From: Bacteroidia bacterium
GTDB taxonomy: Bacteria > Bacteroidota > Bacteroidia > JAIBAJ01
Reading direction: 5' to 3'
NCBI GenBank assembly: GCA_019695265.1
Contig: JAIBAJ010000024.1
Location: 1-35,877, forward strand
Length of the DNA: 35,877 bases
The notes under the pieces are model-generated. The model was not told the DNA's origin. It was given only the letters and a program-made list of their open reading frames with translations, and made no database searches. The position numbers and the translations under genes were made by a program. This document shows, piece by piece, positions 16,561 through 25,254 of the stretch; the first letter of the stretch is position 1; each line of letters starts with the position of its first letter.

Positions 16561-17685
16561 GTGGAAAATTCAAGCACCATAACGTCTGATTTCCTAAAAC
16601 CCGCCGATCAGGTGGGTTTTACAGGTAATTTACCAACAAAAACATCTGTTTTGGTAGTAGGCCAAGGACTTGCGGGTTCTTGGCTTTGCTATTTTTTATG
16701 GAAGCATAACATCGACTTTAAAGTGGTAGACAATTTTCACCATGAATCTGCTTCTACCGTGGCTGCCGGTCTTATGAATCCCATTGTTCCTAAAAGGTTA
16801 ACAGCCACCTGGAAAGCCGAAGAGCTATTCCCCGATTTTATTACCGCAGCCTACCAAGAAATACAAAAATTTATTGGACTTCAGGTTTATTTCCCGGATA
16901 CCCTGATACATAAACTTTTTTACCACGAAGATGATATTGTTGCCTGGGAATTGCAACGAAACAAAGGTTTTGACAATTGGTTAGGGCCTGTAGTTCGCAA
17001 AACACTGAATACTAAGCTCAAACCTCACTTGGGTTATGCCGAAATTCACCATTCGGCCTGGGTAGATATCCCTTCGCTGATTAAGGCCTTCCAGGAAAAA
17101 CTTAAAACATTGGATTTGCTGATTCAAGAAGAATTTGAATATGGCAAAATGATTAAAACCGAGTCGGGATACCAGTATAAAGATCTGAATTTTGAACGGG
17201 TTATATTTTGTGAAGGCAGCCAAATTCGAAACAATCCCTGGTTTGGACAATTGCCATTTAATGCTACCAAGGGCGAAGAATTATTGCTCTCCATCCCTGA
17301 ACTGGACTTGGAACAAGTTGGGTACGCCGGCTTACACCTCATACCTTTTGGAGAAAACAAATACCTGGTTGGTTCCACCTTTCGCTGGGATGATATAAGT
17401 AGCGAGCCTACCGATTGGGCTAAAGAGGAAATACTAAACAAGCTCAAAAAAGTATACAGTGGTCCATTCGAGATTTTAGAGCAAAGTGCCGGAATAAGAC
17501 CGGCATCTAAAGACCGAAGACCCTTGGTAGGCTTTCATCCTAAACATCCGGAAATAGGTATATTTAATGGTTTGGGAACCAAAGGATTACTTTTGGCCCC
17601 CTTGATGTCGGATTATTGGATTAAACATTTGAAAAACAACCGGACTTTTGAACCGGAAATACATGTAAAACGATTATTTAAATAA
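16561..17685 (+). CDS. FAD-dependent oxidoreductase (DAO family)
   Basis: 374 residues. The N-terminal Rossmann fold shows VLVVGQGLAGSW (G-x-G-x-x-G) at about residues 31-42, followed by an acidic residue in FKVVDNF and the AAGLMNPIVPKR segment typical of D-amino-acid/glycine-oxidase-like (DAO) flavoproteins. The C-terminal part has GIRPASKDRRPLVGFHP and NGLGTKGLLLAP, the second FAD contact. The substrate is not known. The start codon is GTG, since no ATG occurs before the FAD motif. It ends 1 nt into the start of the following SDR gene (TAATG), so the two are translationally coupled. Confidence 0.88.
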   Translation: MENSSTITSDFLKPADQVGFTGNLPTKTSVLVVGQGLAGSWLCYFLWKHNIDFKVVDNFHHESASTVAAGLMNPIVPKRLTATWKAEELFPDFITAAYQEIQKFIGLQVYFPDTLIHKLFYHEDDIVAWELQRNKGFDNWLGPVVRKTLNTKLKPHLGYAEIHHSAWVDIPSLIKAFQEKLKTLDLLIQEEFEYGKMIKTESGYQYKDLNFERVIFCEGSQIRNNPWFGQLPFNATKGEELLLSIPELDLEQVGYAGLHLIPFGENKYLVGSTFRWDDISSEPTDWAKEEILNKLKKVYSGPFEILEQSAGIRPASKDRRPLVGFHPKHPEIGIFNGLGTKGLLLAPLMSDYWIKHLKNNRTFEPEIHVKRLFK

Positions 17686-18491
17686 TGCTTATGAAAGTTT
17701 CCATCATTGGCTTAGGCTGGTTAGGTCAACAATTGGCCGAGCGCTTTATTGAAGCAGGATTTCAGGTGAAAGGAACGGTTAGAACCCAAGAAAAGGCCGA
17801 TTCGCTTTCCAAACTACAGGTTGAAATTAGTCTGTACGATTTTCCGAATCAAGCACCGAATGAGGTTTTTGACGCCGATGCCATAGTGCTTACTGTGCCG
17901 CCGGGAAAAATGGAAGATTACCTGGGAATGGTTTGGACCCTGACGGAAGAAATAAAGCTTTCTCCCATTAAAAAGGTCGTATTTCTAAGTTCGGTTTCGG
18001 TTTATCCGGAATGTAATAAAGAGGTGGATGAGCAATTTCAAGGAATACCCGACTCTCCCCAAGGTAAACTGCTGGTAGAAGCGGAAAAGATAGTATTGAG
18101 TATGCGCGGAAAATCGGTAACGGTTTGTCGCCTTGGCGGTTTGGTAGGAGAGAACCGGCATCCCGGAAAATTTTTGGCAGGAAGAAAAGGTTTACCCAAC
18201 CCCAATAGTCCGGTGAACCTTATACATGGACAAGATGCAACGGACTTGATTTTTAGACTTTTGTCTGAAAATGATGGTAATGAAGTGTATAATATTTGCT
18301 CATCGGAGCATCCTACAAGGAAGAGCTTTTATGTAAAAGCAGCCGATTTGCTTGGAATGGAAAGGCCGGAGTTTCAGCAAGGCGGGCAAGAAAGCTGGAA
18401 GAGGGTGAGCAACAAAAAAGTGCTGGATAAAATAGGTGAATTTGAATTTAGATCCATTTTGCCGCAAACCATTATGGAAGGAGCTCTGTAA
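17685..18491 (+). CDS. NAD(P)-binding SDR/epimerase-like protein
   Basis: 268 residues of extended short-chain dehydrogenase type. It has an N-terminal nucleotide-binding motif IIGLGWLGQQLAERF, FLSSVSVYP in place of the usual catalytic-strand motif, and CRLGGLVGENRHPGKFLAG followed by NLIHGQDATDLIFRLL, as in YeeZ-like NAD-dependent epimerase proteins. The canonical YxxxK is not evident, so catalysis in the usual sense is uncertain. The ATG at 17685 overlaps the stop of the FAD oxidoreductase by 1 nt; ATG 17691 (MKVSIIG) is an equally good start. The pairing suggests a shared redox step of unknown substrate. Confidence 0.85.
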   Translation: MLMKVSIIGLGWLGQQLAERFIEAGFQVKGTVRTQEKADSLSKLQVEISLYDFPNQAPNEVFDADAIVLTVPPGKMEDYLGMVWTLTEEIKLSPIKKVVFLSSVSVYPECNKEVDEQFQGIPDSPQGKLLVEAEKIVLSMRGKSVTVCRLGGLVGENRHPGKFLAGRKGLPNPNSPVNLIHGQDATDLIFRLLSENDGNEVYNICSSEHPTRKSFYVKAADLLGMERPEFQQGGQESWKRVSNKKVLDKIGEFEFRSILPQTIMEGAL

Positions 18492-18536
18492 TCCATTTTA
18501 GGATTTGGTTCACTTGATTCAAAAAACCGGTTTATT

Positions 18537-18692
18537 GGGCTTGCACCCCGGGGCAACGATAGAGGTAAGTAGCCCACAGGAGCACGCGGCGCTAGCCAAG
18601 TGCTACGAGGACTACAACCGATAGCGTGACCCGAACGCCCATGCAAACATGTTGGGTGCAGCACCATGCTTTTTGGGCGGAGGGGGCCCCCC
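18537..18692 (+). repeat. Dispersed structured element, copy B
   Basis: Full copy of about 156 bp on the plus strand, between two plus-strand genes. It begins GGGCTTGCACCCCGGGGC and ends GGAGGGGGCCCCCC. The core hairpin stem is AGCAC/GTGCT with inner GGC-GCTA-GCC. The lower helix is GGT/ACC next to GTAG/CTAC, and the 3' arm base is CGCCC/GGGCG around a 34-nt private interior. The 3' end lacks the CAAATTC seen in copies A and D, so that extension may be shared flank rather than element. Confidence 0.92.
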
Positions 18693-18730
18693 AACAAACA
18701 AAAACAATCCCTCTAACGCCAATTGAATGC

Positions 18731-18759
18731 TTGGCAAGGGAAAGAAATTGCTACTTTAG
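18731..18759 (+). promoter_or_regulatory. Predicted promoter of the subtilase gene
   Basis: TTG (18731-18733), 18 bp, TACTTTAG (18752-18759), one mismatch to TAnnTTTG. It lies inside the longer reading frame that starts at 18723, which supports the downstream ATG at 18777 as the true start. Confidence 0.45.
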
Positions 18760-18776
18760 GCAACAAATTTTTTCCG

Positions 18777-21401
18777 ATGCGCCGTTCCTGTTTCGCCCTT
18801 CTTTTTTTACTACTTACTTATAGCGGATTTTCCCAAAAGGCCTGGTTGTCAAAACCGCTTCAGGAGGCCGTTTCCGGCAACGATCACACTCCCGTTGAAG
18901 TGATGATTTACATGAAAGATAAGGTGAATCTAGACTCCATGCTTCATGAATTTAGAACCAATAAAACCAAACTTTCGGTTAGGGCAAAAACGACTATGCA
19001 TGCCTTGATGCAAAAAGCTAATACTACCCAAGCAGAAGCAATTGCTTTTTTGACAATTTATGGCAACCAATTTCCCGGGTCGGTTGAACGGGTTGAATCG
19101 TATTGGATTGCCAATGTAATGGTGGTGAAAATGGCACCTAACCTGGTACCGGAATTGCAAAACCTGCCATCGATTGAGCGCATGGAACTTTGTTCGGAGC
19201 AGACATTGAAACCGGTTGAATCGATGAAACCAATCGCCTCAGAGCCCAAATCGGTGGGCGGACATGAAATTGGGTTAGAAGTGATAAAATCTACCGCCTT
19301 GTGGGCTATGGGTTATACCGGGCACGGCAGATTAATGTATAGTGTGGATACCGGATCCTGGCCTCAGCACCCAGCCATTGGAAACCGGTTTAAAGGAAAT
19401 TTTTTCCCGATAGATCAAGCCTGGTACGCCTTTGATAGTCCGATACCGGCAGATAAAAGTGATAGTCACGGCACCCATATTTTAGGTACAACCCTGGGTT
19501 TGGATACCACCACCCACGATACTATTGGTTCGGCCTTTAATGCATATTGGATTGCTACCGATCCTATAGTAGAAGATTTGGCGTTGATAAAGCCCATGAG
19601 TCAGTTGCTACTTGCTTTTCAGTGGGGATTGAATCCGGATGGAGATACTGCTACCACCGATGATATTCCGGATGCTATCAATAACTCCTGGGGAATTGCT
19701 TTAACTCCCGGTGCTGATACCTTGTGTCACAGTTTAGCTTCCGATATGTTTATGGCGGTTGAAGCGGTAGGTACTGCTGCGATTTTTGCTGCCGGAAATG
19801 AAGGTCCGGATACCTTAACTGTTGGAAGACCGGCTTTTATTAGCAATTCGGAAGTAGATATTTTTTCGGTTGGAGCATTGAACGGAAATAGTCCGGATTA
19901 TGCCATTGCCTCCTTCTCGAGTCGTGGACCCAGCGTTTGCGGAGGAAATGGTTCTTTACTGATTAAGCCTGAAGTGTCGGCTCCGGGTGTTAATGTACGG
20001 TCGTCGATAGGGCAAAATGGGTATTCGCAGTATTCCGGAACTTCCATGGCATCGCCACATGTAACCGGTGCAGTTTTGTTGTTGAAAGAAGCTTTTCCTT
20101 ATTTGGCCGGAGAAGAAATTAAAAGGGCGCTTTACTTTACCGCTACGGATATGGGAGTTGCAGGGGAAGATAATGTGTATGGAATGGGTTTGATTAATGT
20201 GGAGGCAGCATTTAATTACCTTTCTCAAAGTTATGTTCCAGTTCCACCCGATGCCCGTACCTACGATGTTGCTATTGTTCAGGTTGCTCATCCGGCTAAT
20301 GGCAGTGTTTTTTGTGATGAAAGTTTGAGTCCGCAGGTGGTGCTGAAGAACCTGGGCGATTCAACCATTACCCAAGCGTATATTTATTATGGTCAAGTCG
20401 GGGGAACGGTATATACCTTCGATTGGGTTGGACAATTGGCCGCCGGGGAATCGGAAACCCTGGCTTTGCCTGCCATTACCTTCAACCAATATGGACCTAT
20501 CGAACTTTCGTTCAGAGTAGAGCTAAATGGTAACTTCATGGAATACGATGCAGTAAACAACCGTCGTATGGCTAGGTTTAATCGTTCTAAAACCGTGGCA
20601 TTGCCCTTTTTTGAAGGGTTTGAACAAGGCATAAACCCGGAAGTATGGTACAAACAAAATCCGGATGGAGATAAAACCTGGGATACTGTATCAACCGATG
20701 GACTGTTATTTAGCTCCAGGTCGGCTACCATGGCATGTGGAATGAGCGTTACCAATAACCGGAAAGATGGTTTGATTAGCCCTTCTTTTGACTTGAGTGC
20801 GGCCGATGATTCCATAACTTTAAAATTTTCGGTGGCTTATAAATTCCGTTCGGCTTCGTTGGGCGATACCCTGAGCGTTTGGGTTAGCACAGATTGTGGC
20901 GAAACGTTTCCAACCAGGGTTTACAAAAAAGGAGGGGAAGAGTTAAAAACGGTTGAAGGCCATGAGGCTAATTTTTTCCCCGATTCGGCCGGACAATGGA
21001 GAGAAGAGGAGGTTGATTTGTCTGCTTTTGCCGGACAGCCTTCGGTTATGTTAAACTTTGTGGCCAAGAATCGCAGGGGCAATAACATTACCCTGGATCA
21101 TATTTGGTTGTATAGCGGACTTCAGCCAATTGGCTTAAACGAGTTGGAGCAGCCCGAGGCCATAGTTTTTCCAAATCCCGGTGCGGAAGCAGTAAGAATT
21201 GAAGCAAAAGGACTCTCTCCGGGTAAGGTTTTGGTGGAATTGGTAGACCTAACCGGTAAATGCTGGAACAAAAAAGAAATGGAATGCAATGGGTCTAAAT
21301 TAAACCTGAACTGGGAATTGGGTCAAGTGCCAACCGGGGTGTATTTTATTGGAATTAAGGCCCCAAATGGAAATCGTTGGTTAAAGTGGGTGAGGGAATA
21401 A
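18777..21401 (+). CDS. Secreted subtilisin-like serine protease (S8) with T9SS sorting domain
   Basis: 874 residues from ATG 18777, chosen because it begins a signal peptide (MRRSCFALLFLLLTYSGFSQ). A propeptide-like segment (about 25-140) contains the I9-inhibitor-like VEVMIYMKDK. The S8 catalytic residues are Asp191 (YSVDTGSW), His231 (SDSHGTHILGT) and Ser423 (SGTSMASPHVTGA), with oxyanion Asn341 (AAGNEG). After the protease domain come CARDB-like and MAM/lectin-like beta domains, and finally a type A T9SS sorting domain beginning VFPNPGAEAVRIEAKG and ending GNRWLKWVRE. It is expected to be exported and either released or attached to the surface. It ends 20 bp from the convergent minus-strand gene. 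Confidence 0.96.
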   Translation: MRRSCFALLFLLLTYSGFSQKAWLSKPLQEAVSGNDHTPVEVMIYMKDKVNLDSMLHEFRTNKTKLSVRAKTTMHALMQKANTTQAEAIAFLTIYGNQFPGSVERVESYWIANVMVVKMAPNLVPELQNLPSIERMELCSEQTLKPVESMKPIASEPKSVGGHEIGLEVIKSTALWAMGYTGHGRLMYSVDTGSWPQHPAIGNRFKGNFFPIDQAWYAFDSPIPADKSDSHGTHILGTTLGLDTTTHDTIGSAFNAYWIATDPIVEDLALIKPMSQLLLAFQWGLNPDGDTATTDDIPDAINNSWGIALTPGADTLCHSLASDMFMAVEAVGTAAIFAAGNEGPDTLTVGRPAFISNSEVDIFSVGALNGNSPDYAIASFSSRGPSVCGGNGSLLIKPEVSAPGVNVRSSIGQNGYSQYSGTSMASPHVTGAVLLLKEAFPYLAGEEIKRALYFTATDMGVAGEDNVYGMGLINVEAAFNYLSQSYVPVPPDARTYDVAIVQVAHPANGSVFCDESLSPQVVLKNLGDSTITQAYIYYGQVGGTVYTFDWVGQLAAGESETLALPAITFNQYGPIELSFRVELNGNFMEYDAVNNRRMARFNRSKTVALPFFEGFEQGINPEVWYKQNPDGDKTWDTVSTDGLLFSSRSATMACGMSVTNNRKDGLISPSFDLSAADDSITLKFSVAYKFRSASLGDTLSVWVSTDCGETFPTRVYKKGGEELKTVEGHEANFFPDSAGQWREEEVDLSAFAGQPSVMLNFVAKNRRGNNITLDHIWLYSGLQPIGLNELEQPEAIVFPNPGAEAVRIEAKGLSPGKVLVELVDLTGKCWNKKEMECNGSKLNLNWELGQVPTGVYFIGIKAPNGNRWLKWVRE

Positions 21402-21420
21402 GCAAAAAACCCTCGCCTGG

Positions 21421-22422
21421 CTATTCGTAATACAGTATTTTTCGTTTAGCCACAACCTTCTTTTCCTTACCATTGGTTTGATACCGGATAATCCAATTGC
21501 CTTTGCGATCAAACTCGTAACTGTATTGAACGCTTACTTCGGTTTGTATCGCATTTCTTTCATACCTAAACGTATTGGATAGGTTGTGTTCAAGCTTTCC
21601 TAGCAAACAAGCATTGGCATCGTAGAGGTAATGGTTCGAGAAACTGTAGCTCCAGGTCGAATTTCGAATGGTATTGTCTTGTTGTGAATGCCGAATGATG
21701 TTTCCCCATTTATCATAAGAAAAGGACCCATTGATGATTAAACAGGAATTAGACCCGGCACAAAAATCCATCAGGGAGTATTGTGTTTTTCGTCCAAGCG
21801 AATCGTATGCAAAACTCATGTTGCTTCCGGAGCTTCCTTCATTGGTCTTATAAATGACTTGTTGATTTAAAACGCGACCGTAGTTTCCTAATGTAACTGT
21901 GTATTCTTCTGTTTCCAGGTATACATAAGATTTGTCCCGATTAGGAAAGGTATAATGGAATCGTATTTTTTTACGATCATTTTCATAAGACACTGAATAA
22001 TTAAAATTGTTTTCAGGGTTCAGATTATTGGTATTCATGAAATGATCCATCCATCCATTTTGGAAGGTTCTTTCATTCAAAACTTTGGCCTGTAGGCTGG
22101 GCTGTTCGGTTATCTTACGCAAGTCTCCTTTCGTATTAAATTCATAACGAACCAGGTAACTTGTATTTGTTGAGCTTCGAAACGAATCCATTTCGAGTTT
22201 TCCCCATTTATTGAAATTCAGAAAGCTGGTATCTCCATTGGTATCCCATTCTATTACGCTTTTTATTTTACCATTCAAGTGGAAATTATCCCAGGTTTTC
22301 TCAACCTCGGAGGCTTTAATTTTCTCGTAAATGGTGGTAGAAAAATCCTTGTATCTTTCTTGAGCCAAACCTGGTAAAATGTGGGTGATACCAAGGATCA
22401 GGAGGAGTATTTTTTTTACCAT
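21421..22422 (-). CDS. Secreted protein with YD/RHS-like repeats
   Basis: 333 residues. A signal peptide ends near LPGLAQ. The mature part is rich in short aromatic repeats resembling YD/RHS or MORN-like units: FNKWGKLEMDSF, YEFNTKGDLRKI, FAYDSLGRKTQYS, FSYDKWGNIIRHS, YEFDRKGNWIIRY. This pattern is common in Bacteroidota exported proteins of unknown function. I see no catalytic motif, toxin domain or T9SS sorting domain at the end (KRKILYYE). It is downstream of the lysyl-oxidase-like gene on the same strand, but a terminator and repeat copy C separate them, so it is probably transcribed separately. Confidence 0.82.
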   Translation of the reverse strand: MVKKILLLILGITHILPGLAQERYKDFSTTIYEKIKASEVEKTWDNFHLNGKIKSVIEWDTNGDTSFLNFNKWGKLEMDSFRSSTNTSYLVRYEFNTKGDLRKITEQPSLQAKVLNERTFQNGWMDHFMNTNNLNPENNFNYSVSYENDRKKIRFHYTFPNRDKSYVYLETEEYTVTLGNYGRVLNQQVIYKTNEGSSGSNMSFAYDSLGRKTQYSLMDFCAGSNSCLIINGSFSYDKWGNIIRHSQQDNTIRNSTWSYSFSNHYLYDANACLLGKLEHNLSNTFRYERNAIQTEVSVQYSYEFDRKGNWIIRYQTNGKEKKVVAKRKILYYE

Positions 22423-22483
22423 AAATAAGTTTTTTTTCCTGGCGCAATTATTAAGCCAAAACCTGTTTTTGTGTTGATTTTTA

Positions 22484-22645
22484 GGCGGGTCCCTTTCGCC
22501 TTATTGAAGTTTTGTTTTTTGTTTCAACCATTTTTGCAGAAGGCTCAGGGCCGGGCTATTCGTTCCTAGTCCTCGTCACCCTAGGCTAACGCCGTAGGGT
22601 TCCTGTGGGCTATCCACTTCTATCCCTACCCGAGGTGCAAGTTCC
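22484..22645 (-). repeat. Dispersed structured element, copy C (divergent)
   Basis: About 162 bp on the minus strand and the most diverged copy. It keeps CTTGCACCTCGGG at the 5' end, TAGCCCACAGGA and GACGAGGACTA in the core, and GGGACCCGCC at the 3' end. Paired positions have changed together: core stem ACCCTA/TAGGGT, lower helix GT/AC, outer helix GGG/CCC where the other copies have ACG/CGT, and 3' arm base GCCTT/AAGGC. Its 37-nt arm interior is AT-rich and contains TTGAA/TTCAA. Confidence 0.88.
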
Positions 22646-22680
22646 AACGGCGGCAATTTGTACCGGTAGGATTGGGCACA

Positions 22681-22725
22681 AAAAAGCCGATTTCCACAAG
22701 TTTATCGGTAAGGAAATCGGCTTTA
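22681..22725 (-). terminator. Strong terminator after the lysyl-oxidase-like gene
   Basis: A 13-bp perfect stem (AAAGCCGATTTCC at 22684-22696 with GGAAATCGGCTTT at 22713-22725) and a 16-nt loop. Read on the minus strand it ends in a run of six T residues. It is 13 bp after the stop of the minus-strand gene at 22738. Confidence 0.92.
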
Positions 22726-22737
22726 AAAAGGCCTTTA

Positions 22738-25131
22738 TTATAGGTTAACGATTCGGCTTAGGTATTTATCCTTTCCGTTTTCTAAAATTACGGTAAAAAC
22801 TCCGGGTTTAAGACCAACGGCTTCTATCAGCAGTTCTTCTCCGTATACTGCCGGAAAATCCCGAACCACTCTACCGGTCATATCAACCAATTTGGCTGTG
22901 AATTTTTGGTTGCTTGGATTAGGAAAATACACGGATGTTGTGGTCGTAAACGGATTAGGTATAGCGGCTAAAAACTTGTTGTAATTGCGTTCTTCTATTC
23001 CGGCACTAATGTCAACACAGCCATTTGAAATTTGTTTTTCTATGGTTTCATATTTATCGTTTACAAAGGCCACAATTTCACTTACACAAGCCTGCACAGG
23101 CAAGGCATCGCTAAAGTAAACCCGTAAAAACGGACTAGGCAAATAAAATTTAGGGGTAGTTCCTTCAACGGTATCTAAACCGGCAATTTCAAGGTTGCCA
23201 TGGCGGATTATCGGATTAAAGCCGGGTACCAGGCAGCGAACCGAGTCAACACCGGAAATGCCACTTACTTTAAATTGGAATCCCATGATTTTACTTAGTG
23301 GACAATTCAAATACACATCGAAAAAATCTTCAGAGGATGCGCCGATGGTAAGTACACCGATTTGGTTGGGATTATGTCTTCCTGTAGGGAAGGAACAGGG
23401 GATTAAGGCACCCCAATAGGCTTCATCGTCGCCGTGTCTAACGCATTGTTGGTCAAGAGCAGCATCTACAATGTTAATGGAGCCGCTGTTGTCAAGGTCG
23501 TTGCAAGGCACAGGCTGCAAGGCATGTGTTTGAACATCGGCTACGTAGTTAACCACATCGTTCATGTGACGAAGGGTATCGCCGGTAATATCACCGGGCA
23601 AGGCATAACCATTACAATTGCCTGCACAATCAAGTTGGGCATTTCCAAGCACAGCCCCGGTACAATCGGTCCAGGGAGTGCAATTACTAAGCAGTTGAAT
23701 AGAAGGTGTTCCATTGGCATCCCGGTTTAAACGGAAACAAGCACGTACTATGTTATTGTCGTAGCGTTGTTCGTAGCGGCCCAGGGCGTCAGGTGAGTGT
23801 AACCAGTTTACATCTGCCTGAAACACATAAACACCGGTATCAACATCGGTAACATCAATCCATTGGCATTGAGTACCGGAGCCGTAAATATCACCACAGC
23901 CATGCGAAATTCCCATGTTTCCACAGCCGTATTGTCCGGATCCTCCGCCCCCGCATTCCAAATCCATTACACAAAATCCGTTTTTCAAACCAACCGGAAT
24001 TTGGGTACCGTTTTCGTCGTATAAGGTGTATTTGCCATAGTGCTGAAAGTGCCAGTGGCCGTGGCAGGGAGCCCATTCAAATACCGGGCTTGGAGTAGTG
24101 ATACTGGCCGGAGGCTGTCCGATATAATAGTCCATATCGCCATCGTTACGAATGTGCATGGTAAAGGTAATTACCTGACGAGCTCCGTAACCGGTAACAC
24201 AATTTTCGGTTACCGAACAGTTGTCGGCGGTGTAATTGGTAAGGGTGAAGGAAGAGATAAGGGCGGCTGAATCTATCACCAGGTCGGGTCCGGTGCACAA
24301 GGGGCTTGGAGGATATATACAAGAGCCATCGTCTTGGGTAGCAAGGGGATTGTAATTGCAGGAGGCCTGGTCGGTACATCCGGTAATAGGTCCGTCGTAG
24401 CTTAAGGTCCAATTGATATTGGAGTTGCCGCAGGGGTTTCCGGTTCCATCGCCTAGTCGGATGTAATAGGTATAGTTTGCTATGAGAGCTGCGTGAATAA
24501 GGGCACCATTTCCGGATGTACAACCTGAATTGGCAAAATAAACAGCACCTTGAATTCCTTCTGAAAGCACAATTCCTTGGCAATGGTCATAAATCCAGAT
24601 GGAAGAAGAGTTGCAAGAATTTCCCTGGTTACAGGTAGAAAAGGTATACATGCCGTTTGCAGAAGGAGTAAAACTATACCAGTAATTATCGAAAAGGGAG
24701 GTGTAAGATCCGGCAGTAATTGCTTCGGCTGAGCTACAACCGCCTCCCGGAGGACAATTAAACTGAACCGATTCTCCATAGCCGTAGGCTCCGTTTTGGG
24801 CTAGGGTGTCGCCATTTATTTTCAGCAAATAATAGCCATTCCCATAAGTACAACAAATACCATCACCATACGAATCATGGATGTTAAAGGTGATGCAATC
24901 AATGGAATCTGGTATACAATATTCAAACGACATCAATGTACCTGCTGCTCCTGTAAAACTTCCCGATGCCAAAATAGTTCCTCCCCCGTTGGTAATATCC
25001 CAGGAGGTTTCGGTAGGGTAACTGTCAGAAAAAACATCGAGGCTTATGGTATTAAAGCCGTTTCCACAACTTGCCCAAAGCCTAGTGTATCCTAAAAAAA
25101 CAAGGGTAATGAGGGTAAAAACTTTCTTCAT
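22738..25131 (-). CDS. Secreted lysyl-oxidase-like protein with T9SS sorting domain
   Basis: 797 residues from ATG 25131, chosen because it begins the signal peptide (MKKVFTLITLVFLGYTRLWA). In order: a beta domain with HDSYGDGICC (about 25-125); a cell-surface beta domain with DNYWYSFTPSANGMYTFSTC; a GCTDQASCNYNPLATQDDGS motif (252-271); a lysyl-oxidase domain (about 283-470); dockerin-like DLDNSGSINIVDAAL (about 545-559); more beta sandwich; and a type A T9SS sorting domain from AIPNPFTTTTSVYFPNPSNQ. The LOX domain shows CHGHWH (copper His357, His359, His361), GLKNGFC (Lys383) and CGDIYG with CQWIDVTDV (Tyr416). In animal LOX the equivalent Lys and Tyr form the LTQ cofactor. An amine oxidase or protein cross-linking role is inferred. 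Confidence 0.9.
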   Translation of the reverse strand: MKKVFTLITLVFLGYTRLWASCGNGFNTISLDVFSDSYPTETSWDITNGGGTILASGSFTGAAGTLMSFEYCIPDSIDCITFNIHDSYGDGICCTYGNGYYLLKINGDTLAQNGAYGYGESVQFNCPPGGGCSSAEAITAGSYTSLFDNYWYSFTPSANGMYTFSTCNQGNSCNSSSIWIYDHCQGIVLSEGIQGAVYFANSGCTSGNGALIHAALIANYTYYIRLGDGTGNPCGNSNINWTLSYDGPITGCTDQASCNYNPLATQDDGSCIYPPSPLCTGPDLVIDSAALISSFTLTNYTADNCSVTENCVTGYGARQVITFTMHIRNDGDMDYYIGQPPASITTPSPVFEWAPCHGHWHFQHYGKYTLYDENGTQIPVGLKNGFCVMDLECGGGGSGQYGCGNMGISHGCGDIYGSGTQCQWIDVTDVDTGVYVFQADVNWLHSPDALGRYEQRYDNNIVRACFRLNRDANGTPSIQLLSNCTPWTDCTGAVLGNAQLDCAGNCNGYALPGDITGDTLRHMNDVVNYVADVQTHALQPVPCNDLDNSGSINIVDAALDQQCVRHGDDEAYWGALIPCSFPTGRHNPNQIGVLTIGASSEDFFDVYLNCPLSKIMGFQFKVSGISGVDSVRCLVPGFNPIIRHGNLEIAGLDTVEGTTPKFYLPSPFLRVYFSDALPVQACVSEIVAFVNDKYETIEKQISNGCVDISAGIEERNYNKFLAAIPNPFTTTTSVYFPNPSNQKFTAKLVDMTGRVVRDFPAVYGEELLIEAVGLKPGVFTVILENGKDKYLSRIVNL

Positions 25132-25254
25132 GAAAGGTATAATTTGGGGTAAAGATAGAAATTTAAGGAATAATAAGTGAAACAAGAAAAGCGTGGGAGC
25201 CAGGTCAGAAAGGAAGAGTTATTACTGTTTAATTGCCTGAAAGACAGATAAGAA

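Larger units (their letters stand above)
22423..22737. other. Gene-free stretch with repeat copy C and a terminator
   Basis: About 315 bp between two minus-strand genes. It is filled mainly by repeat copy C (22484-22645) and the terminator at 22681-22725. I see no ORF with support. Confidence 0.75.

Noticed and set aside
24146-24583. Minus-strand 145-codon ORF within the lysyl-oxidase-like gene
   Set aside because: Arg/Leu/Ser/Tyr-rich shadow in another frame of the same strand; the host frame has clear domains.
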